The notes under the pieces: generated by a model
The model's database searches: none
The model's input: the letters and a program-made list of their open reading frames with translations, nothing else
What the model was told of the DNA's origin: nothing
NCBI GenBank assembly: GCA_037042185.1
Contig: JAXQJY010000032.1
Span: 744,001-808,000 of the forward strand
Origin: Sordariomycetes sp. S80-01Y
Lineage: Eukaryota; Ascomycota; Sordariomycetes
Direction of reading: 5' to 3'
Length of the DNA: 64,000 nucleotides
Shown: piece by piece, positions 21,585-31,315 of the stretch
How the letters are laid out: each line of letters begins with the position of its first letter
Numbering within the stretch: position 1 is the stretch's first letter
Made by a program: the position numbers and the translations under genes

Positions 21585-23089
21585 TTAAGCGTCAGGGTCA
21601 CTGTCGCACCGATCCACAGATACCGGGGTGAAGTCTGCCAGCCTGAGCATCAACTCGTCCCTAGCCGCGCACACTGCCAGAGCGACGGTCAGAGCGTTCC
21701 AAACGCTCTGGTGATTATCGGCGAAGTTGATGTCGACGTGAAAGCTCACGTACCCGTTATCGCCTTTCGAAGAGTCCATGGTGATCAGAAAGACAGAGGT
21801 TCCCATGACGTACAGGCCATATACAACCGGCGGCTTGCGACTGAATTTGAGGTGCGACGGCTCAGGGCCGAAGTCTATTGGCAGCGTGGTGAGCTGAGGG
21901 GTGCGCGGGTGTTCCCCTGTAACGGGGTAGCAGTCGATGCCGCTGGTCATGAAAGAATCAGTGTCCAACTCGATACTGGGCATTGGTTGATCATAATCCC
22001 CCAGCTCGTCCATGTCGTTGGACGGTGAACCCCTGACAATCCGGCGCCTCTTAACCCCGATTGCCATATGCTCCAATGGCGTCTCAAGAATGGTAGACTC
22101 ATCACTCAACTCATCCCAGGCCATATCAGGGGTAGCCACCTTCTTCTCTGGAGCTTTGCGCTTGGAGTTCCTCACCCTCCGCTTTTTCTTCAGGGACTTG
22201 CGCTTCTTCGAATCTGTAGCCATGACCCAGGGACGGACAGACTTCCAAAAGCCCTGCGGTCGATCTTCGCGGTAGAACTCCCGCTGCAGACGCCCGAGGG
22301 CTCTCATCCGAGTCGTCATGAAGGAGAGGATACCCTCTTGCGTGTCAGGAGCGTCAACAACTTCGACGATGATGTTTGGTAGGACCCTGGAGTTCGAGTA
22401 GCCACCGTCGCGGGCAGCCCAGCTGAGGTAGTCATCGAGTGTGTCCTTGATATGCTCTGCGGCCCGGTGACGGAGGGTCCTTGGCTCAGGAGGGTCGTCC
22501 GAGTTGACTTCCGACTCGAGCATTGTGCGGACGTCGAGCGTCAAGTCGATAAGTCTCGTCAATGCCGCAGTGGCTGGGTGGCTGTCAGCGCCGTTCACAC
22601 AGCCCACGGGAGGGCACCCTTACCTGTGTACTCCTTCGACCCGGCTTTCGAGTGGGCATATATGCGAGGCGGGTACAATAAACCTGTATTAAAGATCTCC
22701 TCAGGTATGGGAAAACCCCTGAAGTCGATGTTCCAATGGCTCGGCAACATGGGAATGTCCTGTCTCAGATAGAGGATTTCAAACAGCCTCTCCTCATCTT
22801 TGGCCCACTCCTTTGAGCCAGGGTACATCCGCTTCGCCTCCTGCATCTGCTCCTTCAAAGCCTCGACGGATTCTTTGTGGTCGCTGTTAAGATTGTGGCC
22901 GTGTTCGTCCGTATCTTGGTATGAGTCGTGCGAGCACCGTGAACGAGCGCCTGGCGATCTTCTGTCACGATCCGGAGGTGCCACCGAAAGGGAGATGGCC
23001 CTTCTTGTAGGCTCTGGGTCGTCCATGTTGAAGAATCTGCGGACTGTGCCCGTCCAGTCCCCCCATCTCTTTGTCGGTAAAGCCATCAT
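21585..23089 (-). CDS. Unrecognised basic, probably nuclear protein
   Basis: I do not recognise this family. Exon 1 (23089–22624) and exon 2 (22573–21585) join through a 50-nt GT–AG intron whose acceptor is the CCCAG at 22574–22578; this acceptor is the one that keeps the frame. The product is about 484 residues from the first ATG; the frame is open a further 38 codons upstream without an ATG, so a 5' exon may be missing. Features: an N-terminal disordered region, a helical segment (about 105–150), a strongly basic patch with KKRKSLKKKRR and RNSKRKAPEKK that could be a nuclear signal, and a C-terminal 130-residue region with alternating hydrophobic strands (KPPVVYGLYVMGTSVFLITM, YVSFHVDINFADN) that looks folded. 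Confidence 0.7.
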
Positions 23090-23496
23090 GAGAGGCCGCT
23101 TTGTTGGCTGCGTGAGGACGGCTGCTGTGGACAAAGCGGCATAGTTCGCAGAATCAGGCGGTAGAGGTGCGAAGGAAGAGAGAGGTGAGGTCACATTCGA
23201 CAAAGATGGATGCTTCTGCTGAATTGGAAATTTCTATGTATTATGCAGGGCTTTCCTGTCATTGTTACTTGGAAGTGAAGATGAGTTGAAGGTCGGTGAC
23301 TGATGTCTGAGCCAATGGCAGTGAATGAAGCTGCAGATGGTCAGGCACCAGACCCACTGACATGGCGGATCCCGTTATAGCTCAGCGTGGCCAATCAACG
23401 CCTCCCGCGCGCTCCCCTACATGAAATTCTTCGACGTCCATCATCCATCCTGTCGCGAACCCTCTCAACGCCCCATCGTCACCACAGACCGCAGTC
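23090..23496. other. Divergent promoter region
   Basis: This region lies between the start of the unrecognised minus-strand gene and MRPL23. CCAAT-type sequences occur (AGCCAATGG near 23313 and GGCCAATCA near 23391 on the plus strand). The minus-strand frame is open from 23090 to 23203 without an ATG and may be coding if a 5' exon exists. Confidence 0.4.
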
Positions 23497-24350
23497 ATGG
23501 CCGCTGCATTCCGGAGAACCGCGCCCATGATGGCGCGGCAAGCAGCGGGAGCTATGGCAAAGCTTGAGCCTGCAGCACCCAGGCTTCCGCCATCAACACG
23601 GGAAGGCGCTCCAAGCTTTCACCTCGGAAAGAAGCAAATCTTCATGTATGTTTTCTGCTTGAATAGGCTACAGACTGGGCAAAGCTGATCTCCTCCAGTC
23701 CGAGCCACGTAATTACCTTCCTCCGAAAAGAACATCTGCCTCCCAACGAAGCCTGCTTCCGCGTCCCTCTCACCTTCACCAAATTCGACCTCCGGGACTA
23801 CCTCTGGAACCTCTACAACGTCGAGGTCACCAAAGTCCGCTCGCACGTCCGCCAGATGCCGCTTGTTCAGCGCGTCGGCCGCCCTAACTCGTGGTACCGC
23901 CCCCAGGCGCAGAAGATCATGATCGTCGAGCTCGCGAAGCCGTTCCAATGGCCTGACGTTCCCGAGAGTCTGGAGCCATGGCACAAGGAGCTCTGGGATA
24001 AGCGGGAGAAGATGATGGATGACAACCAGCAAAGGAACCTGGAGATGCAGCGGGGCGAGATCCCATTGGAGGCGAATAGCAAGGAGAGCAAGGAGAGGAG
24101 CGAGTTGCGGAAGAGGGCCCAGCAGCTGTTGAAGGGCGAAATCAAGTGGGATAACGAGTTGGAGCTGGATCCAAAGTGGGAGGGCTTGGTGGGGGAGCAG
24201 AAGGCCAAGGTTGTGCAGCCATACAGCAGCAGCGAGCTACCGAGTGTGGTGGACGTGCAGAGCAAGAGCAAGAGCAAGAGGGAGAAGAAGCAGGCTGAAG
24301 AGCAATTGGCTTCCATCAAGGAGGAGAACGAGACCGAGAAGAAGGATTGA
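23497..24350 (+). CDS. MRPL23: Mitochondrial large-subunit ribosomal protein uL23m
   Basis: This is the mitochondrial homologue of ribosomal protein L23 (yeast Mrp20), placed near the polypeptide exit tunnel. Two exons (23497–23645 and 23699–24350) give 266 residues. The N-terminal 30 residues are rich in Ala, Arg and Met with no acidic residue, as in a mitochondrial presequence. The L23 fold follows from about residue 48: IPSHVITFLR, then FRVPLTFTKFDLRDYLWNLY and VEVTKVRSHV. Then come segments special to the fungal mitochondrial protein (RPQAQKIMIVELAKPFQWPD) and a charged coiled-coil tail rich in Lys and Glu. The 53-nt intron has GT–AG ends. Confidence 0.92.
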
Positions 24351-24472
24351 GAGGACTGTAAAGGAACCTAGACGGGCGGCCATGTTGTATTCTACATGTA
24401 CTATATCGGGGCCATCTATTATGTACAGGCATTGATTGGCCAATGCTATTCTGAATTCTACCTCGTTGGGAC

Positions 24473-25681
24473 TCAATCAAGCTTCTCTTGCGGAGCTGTC
24501 CAACACTCAGGCATTTGGAACCTCAGAGGCTCGTCTCCCCACGCCCACCAACCGGCAGTCAGGTTCCTGGCAAAGACTTCGAGTCCGACGTGCTCAGGAC
24601 CTAGGATGTCTCGGAACAGACCCCTCAGGTTGGGTTTTCGCGAATGGACATCAGGTATGGCGACGATGGTCTTTGATGTCAACCCCTCAGGCGTTGGTGA
24701 CCCTACTCTTTTGGCAATAAGGATTTTCTCCCAGGGCTTCCTCCACTCGGAATGCACATCGTACATAGGTTCGCCTGAGTCTGTGATCTTGACCCATGTC
24801 CACTCGGCCACCATTTCCAGGTTCCAGTAAGCGAAGAGGCCGCGCTGCGACGTCACGCTGTGCAGAACACTAGAGTTGTTAGTAATCCACACTGCGACCA
24901 AACCATTGTTGCTCAGATGGGTCGACACGGGAACTTGGTCTAGAAGCACATCCATGTCGGCCATGTTGTAGACGGTGGAGTAGCTGTCAGTCTTGCGCCT
25001 CGCAGATCTGTTGGGCCATGGCGGATCCAGGACTATGAGATCAAAAACGGGAGCCTCGGTTTTCAACTCATGGCTCGTCTTTTCCAGGCTGCCCTGAACA
25101 AAACGTGCCTCTACAGGTATGTGCGGATCCGATTTGCCTTGGTCCTGGTCGGCTAGTTGCGGGTCAGGTTCCAGAACCCTGGGGAAATGCCACGGCCCGG
25201 CATAGTTATCCCTCAAATGCCCCAATGCGCTCTCCACGGTCGCTGCCGCCATCAAGTCGGCTACCTGCGCGGCCGGGGACTTGTTCTGCAGTCCGGCCTT
25301 GGGCTCCGGGGTCGCATAGGGTTCACTGGGTGGCTGAGCCGAGAGGATGCGCCGTCGCGGCCGGTGGTCCGGGGGCGGGTCTCTGAGTTCATAGGGAGGG
25401 AGCTGGGCGAGTTCGAGGGTGCGGGGGATGTCTAGGAGGATAACGGACTTGTCGGGACTCTCGTGCAAGATAGATGGGTCTGGTCGCGCGTGCAGCTTTG
25501 TCATTGTGCCCTGATAATGCTCTGCGCAGGGTTGATGAATAATGGCGGGTGAGTGAGTGGTGAAAATAGAGCTCGGCAATCCTCGGCTAGTTTGGTGGAA
25601 CCCACTGCCACTGGAGGTTGTGCCAGCGCCGAGCGCAGTGAGTGCTGTGGAGGTGCCCGCATGACGATGTCCGTTGCACAT
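24473..25681 (-). CDS. METTL4: MT-A70 family adenine-N6 methyltransferase, METTL4-like
   Basis: This predicted SAM-dependent enzyme is one exon, 402 residues from ATG 25681 or 343 from ATG 25504; the region between looks disordered, so either start is possible. The catalytic DPPW is at residues 219–222 of the long form (FDLIVLDPPWPNRSARR). The following blocks, LVAVWITNNS, EMVAEWTWVKITDSGEP, RKPWEKILIAKR, HSRKPNLRGLF and LEVFARNLTAGWWAWGDEPL, match METTL4 more closely than METTL3, METTL14 or Kar4. METTL4 relatives methylate N6 of adenine, reported for DNA 6mA and for m6Am in U2 snRNA; the substrate in this fungus is unknown. The region 150 residues before the catalytic domain is not recognised. 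The gene is head to head with the LEU5-like carrier, 205 bp apart. Confidence 0.9.
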   Translation of the reverse strand: MCNGHRHAGTSTALTALGAGTTSSGSGFHQTSRGLPSSIFTTHSPAIIHQPCAEHYQGTMTKLHARPDPSILHESPDKSVILLDIPRTLELAQLPPYELRDPPPDHRPRRRILSAQPPSEPYATPEPKAGLQNKSPAAQVADLMAAATVESALGHLRDNYAGPWHFPRVLEPDPQLADQDQGKSDPHIPVEARFVQGSLEKTSHELKTEAPVFDLIVLDPPWPNRSARRKTDSYSTVYNMADMDVLLDQVPVSTHLSNNGLVAVWITNNSSVLHSVTSQRGLFAYWNLEMVAEWTWVKITDSGEPMYDVHSEWRKPWEKILIAKRVGSPTPEGLTSKTIVAIPDVHSRKPNLRGLFRDILGPEHVGLEVFARNLTAGWWAWGDEPLRFQMPECWTAPQEKLD

Positions 25682-25886
25682 CTTGCCCGCGACTCCGGAT
25701 TTTGTCTTCGGAGACTACCTCGACGATCTCGCCATCGCTACTAACTCCGGACTCACTTCTCTTCTTTTCCACTTCTACACAACACAGAGCTATTGCGACG
25801 ACCACGACGAGGCATGACGCCCTCATAACGCTCCTATTCTTCTCCCTCCTCAGCCACGTGCTGAACCGACGTCACAACCATCCCTC

Positions 25887-27082
25887 ATGAACCATGCGTC
25901 CTCCATGTCGCAGGTGACGCGCGACGACACCTCCCAGCGGTCTGCCGCTCGCGCACCAACAGGACCAAAAGCACAGCCCGTCGAGGATGATGAGAGGATA
26001 CGAAAGCAGACGAGGACCTGGGATTACATATGGAAGTCGGGCACCGCAGGCGGCCTGGCAGGATGTGCGGTATGTTGAGCGGCATCTCTCGGGGCCAGTA
26101 GACAGGGAATGCTAACCATCTGCAGGGCAAGACGGTGGTTGCTCCCCTTGACCGCGTTAAAATTCTCTTCCAGGCCAACAGCCCCCAATTCGCGAAATAC
26201 ACAGGCTCCTGGTTCGGCGTCGCAACCGCCATGAAGGATATCTACGCTGCCGACGGCTCCCGCGGCCTCTTCCGCGGCCACTCGGCCACCCTCCTCCGCA
26301 TCTTCCCCTACGCAGGCATCAAATTCCTCGCCTACGAACAGATACGCTCCATGGTGATCCCCTCGCGGAAATACGAAACGCCCTTTCGACGGCTACTGAG
26401 CGGAAGCTTGGCGGGCGTGACGAGCGTGTTCTTCACCTATCCTCTTGAGGTCATCAGGGTGAGGATGGCGTTCGAGACCAAGAAGGATGGCAGGAGCAGC
26501 CTGAGTTCCATTTGTCGACAGATCTACCGAGAGGCGCCTATCGAGAAGACGGCGACAGAGAAGCTCCCACATGCCCCGGAGTCGATCGCGAACGCCGCGG
26601 AGACGATAAAGAAGGCCGCGCCGAGGGTGGGCCTTGGGAACTTCTACAGGGGCTTCTTCCCGACGATATTGGGGATGTTGCCGTACGCAGGTACGAGCTT
26701 CTTGACGCATGACACCGTTAGCGACATGCTGCGCCATCCGGCTGTTGCGCAGTACACGACGTTGCCGATCAAGAGGAAGCATCCCGAGGGGAAGCCTGCT
26801 GCCCTGAGATCATGGGCAGAGCTGTGCGCGGGAGGCATAGCAGGCCTGGTCTCGCAAACCGCGTCGTACCCATTGGAAGTCATCCGGCGACGGATGCAGG
26901 TCGGCGGAGCAGTAGGTGACGGCCACCGACTGGGCTTGAGAGAGACCGCGGGCATGATCTTCAGGGAACGGGGCTTCAAGGGCTTCTACGTTGGCTTGAC
27001 GATCGGATACGTCAAGGTGATTCCTATGTCGGCGGTGGCCTTCTTTACATACGAGCGGGCCAAGTTGTTGCTGGGTATATAA
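25887..27082 (+). CDS. LEU5: Mitochondrial coenzyme A carrier, Leu5/SLC25A42-like
   Basis: This is a member of the SLC25 carriers that bring coenzyme A (or its precursor) into the matrix. Exons 25887–26069 and 26126–27082 give 379 residues. The three carrier signatures are APLDRVKILFQ, YPLEVIRVRM and YPLEVIRRRMQ, each followed by a GxxxG helix and an RG-x-x-[ALP]-x-[LI]-R-[IV] type element such as GHSATLLRIFPYAGIKF. The segment after the second signature has the long polar loop typical of Leu5. The N-terminal 50 residues are polar and variable. The 56-nt intron has a TGCTAAC branch. A nearby ATG at 25905 is an alternative start. Assignment within the family is by likeness to Leu5 and the Graves-disease carrier, and substrate is inferred. 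Confidence 0.88.
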
Positions 27083-27558
27083 CTAAAGACGGGACGAGGG
27101 CTGGAGTTCGGCGTTGGCGGCATGTGTGCTTCAAGCTGTGAGCACACGGACTGTTTTCTGGACTATAGACGCGGTGCATGGGTAGAAGCTAGACGATCAG
27201 TCGAGCATGAAATACACAGGTTGAGAGACCCGTTTTCAGTCAATGTAATTGTGCAGCGGATTGCTTCAAATAGCTTGCCGTTAGTAGATTAAGTAGAGCA
27301 AGTGTCAAATACCTTTATAACTACAGTTTCCAAAGGCCAGTGCGTCAATGGCATTGTAGATGGGTAGTCTATTGTCCTCCCAGACCCACAAGTCAGCGGC
27401 TGGCCTCAGCTGGCTGCAGCCTCGCCGAGCTCTCACAAAAATCCACGACCGCGATCCACCACCCGCTTCACATCTCCAACCTCACCTTCGCAACGCGACA
27501 ACGCGACACCGCGCGCATCACCAATTGCTCCACGCGCGGCCCTCTGAATCCGTCCACA
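27083..27558. other. Intergenic spacer between LEU5 and CDC73
   Basis: This holds the LEU5 3' UTR and the CDC73 promoter. The frame upstream of CDC73 is open from 27340 but starts with GTG, so it is leader rather than coding. An AT-rich stretch at 27290–27325 may hold promoter elements, without a canonical TATA box. Confidence 0.45.
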
Positions 27559-28789
27559 ATGGCCGACTCCGACCCCCTCTCCATCCTCCGCGACTCCATC
27601 AAGTCCAAACAGCCCTTCCACCCAACCGCGGACCCCGATGCCTCGTCCGCCGAAGTCCCCCTCGCAAAGGGCACCCACCTCTCGTTCCCCTCGCGCTCCA
27701 TCTCGCTGCCTATCACCACGGCTACGCGCTTCGTCAGCAATGACACCCCCGTCGACCTGCGGTCCATCTACTTCGCCTGGCTGAACAGCGAGCGGCCCAT
27801 CCCCGAGTACAACGCCGCAGCGACTGCTCTGAACGATGAATTGGGCGGCAGCGGCAAGGTGCAGAACTTGGGCTTCGTCGAGAAGCTAGACTTGATCACA
27901 TGGCTGGAGGGCGCCACCGAGGAGAGCGAGTACATCAAGCCGCTGGCCGAGGGTGCCAAGGAGACGAGCGTTGCGCAGAAGGCCAGTCAGGCGCAGACGA
28001 GCCAGAAGAGCGGCAAGGGGACGCTGGATCCCAGGCTGGCGAGTGTGTACAGTGGCGAGCGAAAGATGGGCGATCGCAACACCGTTCTCCGAGGTATTAA
28101 GCCTACCGTAAGTGACCCACTCCCTTCAAGCAGACCATCATGCTGAACCGCGCCAGGACTTCACGCACGTGCGCAAACTCGCCGCCCCCTTCCTCAGCAA
28201 GAAAGCTCAGCCGCCTACGGTGCCGCACCCGCAGAGTCTGTCTATCAACCAGAAGCAGCAGTCGCGGAGGCCTGATCCCATCATCCTCCTTTCGCCGTCC
28301 GCCTCGGCTCTCCTCCGTCTGTCGAACGCTAGAAGCTTCCTCGGCGAAGGAAGATTCATTCCTCCCGAGACAGACGCCACGACGACTAATATGCTTCATG
28401 TCACCCGTAACATGCCCAATATCGATCCAACCCGTCCGCTACGATTCATCCTGGTCGAGGGACCGGAGCAGTTCAAGCCCGAGTACTGGAACCGCGTAGC
28501 AGCGGTGTTCACGACGGGCCAGACGTGGCAGTTTAAGAACTACAAGTGGAGCAATCCAAACGAGCTGTTCAAGCATGTGCTGGGCGTGTACATCGGGTGG
28601 CGCGGTGAGCAACGGCCTGATAACGTCCTGGCCTGGGGCCACCGCGTCTACTCTAGGGAGGTGGACCGGTGGACCGGGGATGTGTCCCGTTTCAGGGACA
28701 AGGAAGTCGTCGAGGGCATCTGGAAGGAAATCGAGAAGAACATGGGATACAAGGGGTGGAGGAAGGACGCTGCGCCTAGCTCGATCTGA
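27559..28789 (+). CDS. CDC73: Paf1 complex subunit Cdc73 (parafibromin)
   Basis: Cdc73 is an RNA polymerase II elongation factor in the Paf1 complex. Two exons (27559–28107 and 28157–28789) give 393 residues. The N-terminal part opens with DPLSILRDSIKSKQP and contains VDLRSIYFAWLNSERPIPEY, as in fungal Cdc73. The C-terminal Ras-like domain, which binds the modified polymerase tail and Paf1 targets, runs from about residue 215 to the end: DPIILLSPSASALLRLSNAR, RFILVEGPEQF, WNRVAAVFTTGQTWQFKNYK and LGVYIGWRGE. The splice after GIKPT is phase 0 with a 49-nt intron. Confidence 0.93.
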
Positions 28790-29586
28790 GCGAATCGAGC
28801 AGTCTGTGTCACGGGCCCGCGAAGGAAGGGCATTCTTGTATCATATGGATATCTGGCTGTTTGGTCAGGTCGAAAGCGACGGCGTTTCGGGATGTTGGTC
28901 TGCAAAGCTGGGGAAACTCAAGGATGTCATAGGAAAAGTGGCGAGGCCAGCCACGCTAAACATGTAGAATCAGGAACGATCTTAGATAAGGCTACTCAGG
29001 GAGCTGTCTTCCATGAAATAACTTTTGCCTCTCTCTGTCATGGTCTCTCTGCCTCCCAGTCTTCTCAAGACGCACTAGGTGGTGCCCAGGCAGGCATGGA
29101 CCGTTGGATATTGCGACCAAGCCGAGCTATGACTTCGTGGCACTCTTGACCCCTCCTTCCCCAAGGATACTCTAAGCGAAGTATAGCATTCTGGCTATTC
29201 ATCATAAAGCCCATCCTTGACCAGATAAGCGCTCAGTTTAACCACTTCGAGCACACGAGAACGGCCCGTGGCCAGCCAGCAGCCCGCATGCAATGCAACA
29301 CACGCCACGTCCACTGGCGACCTTGCCAGCTTCCGTTGCATGCTGACCGAGCGTCCAATGTGTAGCCTCCTCATGCTCAGGGCCCGGAACTGCAGGTTTT
29401 GAATGGCGGACCTGGACTGCTTTATGCGCCAAGGCGAGACAGCTGTGAGAGAAGATATAAAGCCATGCCGTGGGCTTTGGAGCTGCTTGACCCCTCTTTG
29501 GCCAGGCTGAGGATTCTGATCGCTTCTCTATAACACGAATCGGCTCGTGGTTTTTTGGTTTCTGTTAGCTTTAGTCAACTCACATC
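28790..29586. promoter_or_regulatory. P450 upstream region with a TATA box
   Basis: The left half is the CDC73 3' flank. On the right, GATATAAAG at 29454–29462 lies about 130 bp before the P450 ATG and looks like a core promoter. A run of short non-coding frames fills the rest. Confidence 0.5.
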
Positions 29587-31315
29587 ATGAACAGTGTTGT
29601 GCTGGACTTTCTCTCGAGCCCTGCGGGCGTCATGACCGCAGTGCTGACCGTATTCTTCGTCCACACATTGACATACTACCTCAAATTGCTGGAATTTCCA
29701 GGCCCGCCCCTGGCTGCTATATCGAACTGGCCACACTCGTGGGCCTTGCTCAGCGATGACACTCACCTGTGGTACGCCAGGGTGTCCGAGAAATACGGCA
29801 AGCTCCCCCCTTAAACCCCTTAAAGGATCTGTGGGCTGACCGCAGACCAGGCAAGATCGCTCGCATCGCGCCCAACGTACTGCTCACCTCCTCGATGGAC
29901 CTCTGGATCCACGTGAACAAGGACAAGCGCTACAAGCGCTCGGATTGGTACTACCACACCCTGCGCTTCGAGCACAGGCGGGACAATGTCTTCACGCAGA
30001 CGGACAACAGGAAGCACGACGAGTTGAGGCGCAAGATGATGCCAGGGGTGAGCTATCCCGCCTTCTCGTTGCCCCTCCCTTGCTCCCAGCAGGCACACGT
30101 TGGCTAAGACTCAGCTCAGTATTCCGGCCGCGAGAACCGCGAGCTCGAGGGCTCCGTGGACGAGATCGTGCGCGACATGCTCAGCACGCTGCGGCAGAAG
30201 TACCTCTCCACGGCCTCGCACAGCACCGCGGTTGACCTCGCACACAAAGTGCAGTTCTTCACACTCGACGTCATCTCCAGCGTCGCCTTTGGCCGTAAGT
30301 TCGGCATGCTGGCCACGGACTCGGACGTTGATGGCTACCTCAAGTCCACGCTGGAGGGCTTCCACGTCTTTCGCATCATCATGGGCTTGGGCCTCCGCCC
30401 GCTCGTGCAGGCCCCCTTCCTGGGACGCTTTCTAGCTGCCTCGCCTCAGGACGAGAACGGGTTCGGGAGGATGATGGCCTTTGCCTTCAAGGCTGCGGAT
30501 GAGCGGGCCGCGAACCCTACAGATGAGAGGTCTGACATGCTCGCCTCCTTCGTACGCAACGGAATTGTCGGTGCTGATCTCAAGACGGAGGTAATTGAGC
30601 AGATCGTGGCCGGGTCAGACACCACCGCCGGCGGGATCAGGGGCACAATCCTCCACATACTCACCAACCCGCTTGTCTACGCCAGACTTCAGGAAGAGAT
30701 CGACTCAGCAGCTGTACCTGAGGGTCAGATCATCACCTTTGCGCAGGCCAGGTCCTTGCCCTATCTGCAGTCTGTCATCAAGGAAGGGCTGAGGATCTGG
30801 CCTCCGGTGACCAACTTCTTCTCCAGGGACGTTCCCCCCGAGGGCGATAACGTTACACTTCCCAACGGGGAGACAATCCACCTGCCTGGAGGTACGTTCA
30901 TCGGCCCCTCGACCGTGGCCCTCAACCTCGACACCGAAGTCTTCGGGGATGACGCCAAGGTCTTCCGGCCGGAGAGGTGGTTTGAGGAGGACGTGGCCAA
31001 GCTGGAACGCATGCAGGACGTGAGCGAGTTGATGTTTGGCCATGGACGGTGGAAGTGTCTAGGCCAACCGGTGGCGAGGCTCGAGCTGTCGAAGCTGGTG
31101 TTTGAGGTAAGTACTGTTTGCGTCTTGGCCCACTGGAAATCTGCCGCTTGGCAAAGGGGCTCAGGGAAGAAGGAGAGCTGACCAGGCTCTAGCTGTTCCG
31201 AAACTTCGATATCGCCATCGTGAACCCTTTGAAGCCCTGGGACGCAAAGTGTTTCTTTGGGCTTTTCGGAGTGAGTGACATGTGGGTACAGATCAGGGAG
31301 AGGAGTCGCGTTTGA
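29587..31315 (+). CDS. Cytochrome P450 monooxygenase, pisatin demethylase-like
   Basis: This microsomal P450 has four exons (29587–29797, 29851–30047, 30120–31106, 31193–31315) giving 505 residues. An N-terminal membrane anchor (about 15–32) is followed by the proline-rich hinge FPGPPLAA. The I-helix oxygen-binding motif is AGSDTTAGG, the K-helix ExxR is in KEGLRIWPP, and PERW plus the heme loop FGHGRWKCLGQPVA (Cys449) complete the fold. The C-terminus (FRNFDIAIVNPLKPW and MWVQIRER) resembles the pisatin demethylase/benzoate hydroxylase branch. The first intron (29798–29850) must use a GC donor, GCAAGC, with an AG acceptor. Introns 2 and 3 are GT–AG. No reductase, synthase or transporter gene lies beside it, so I see no cluster. 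Substrate unknown. Confidence 0.9.

Noticed and set aside
12764-31315. A secondary-metabolite cluster built on the aldo/keto reductase and the P450
   Set aside because: The two genes are about 16 kb apart with housekeeping genes between them, and no polyketide synthase, peptide synthetase, terpene cyclase or pathway regulator is present.
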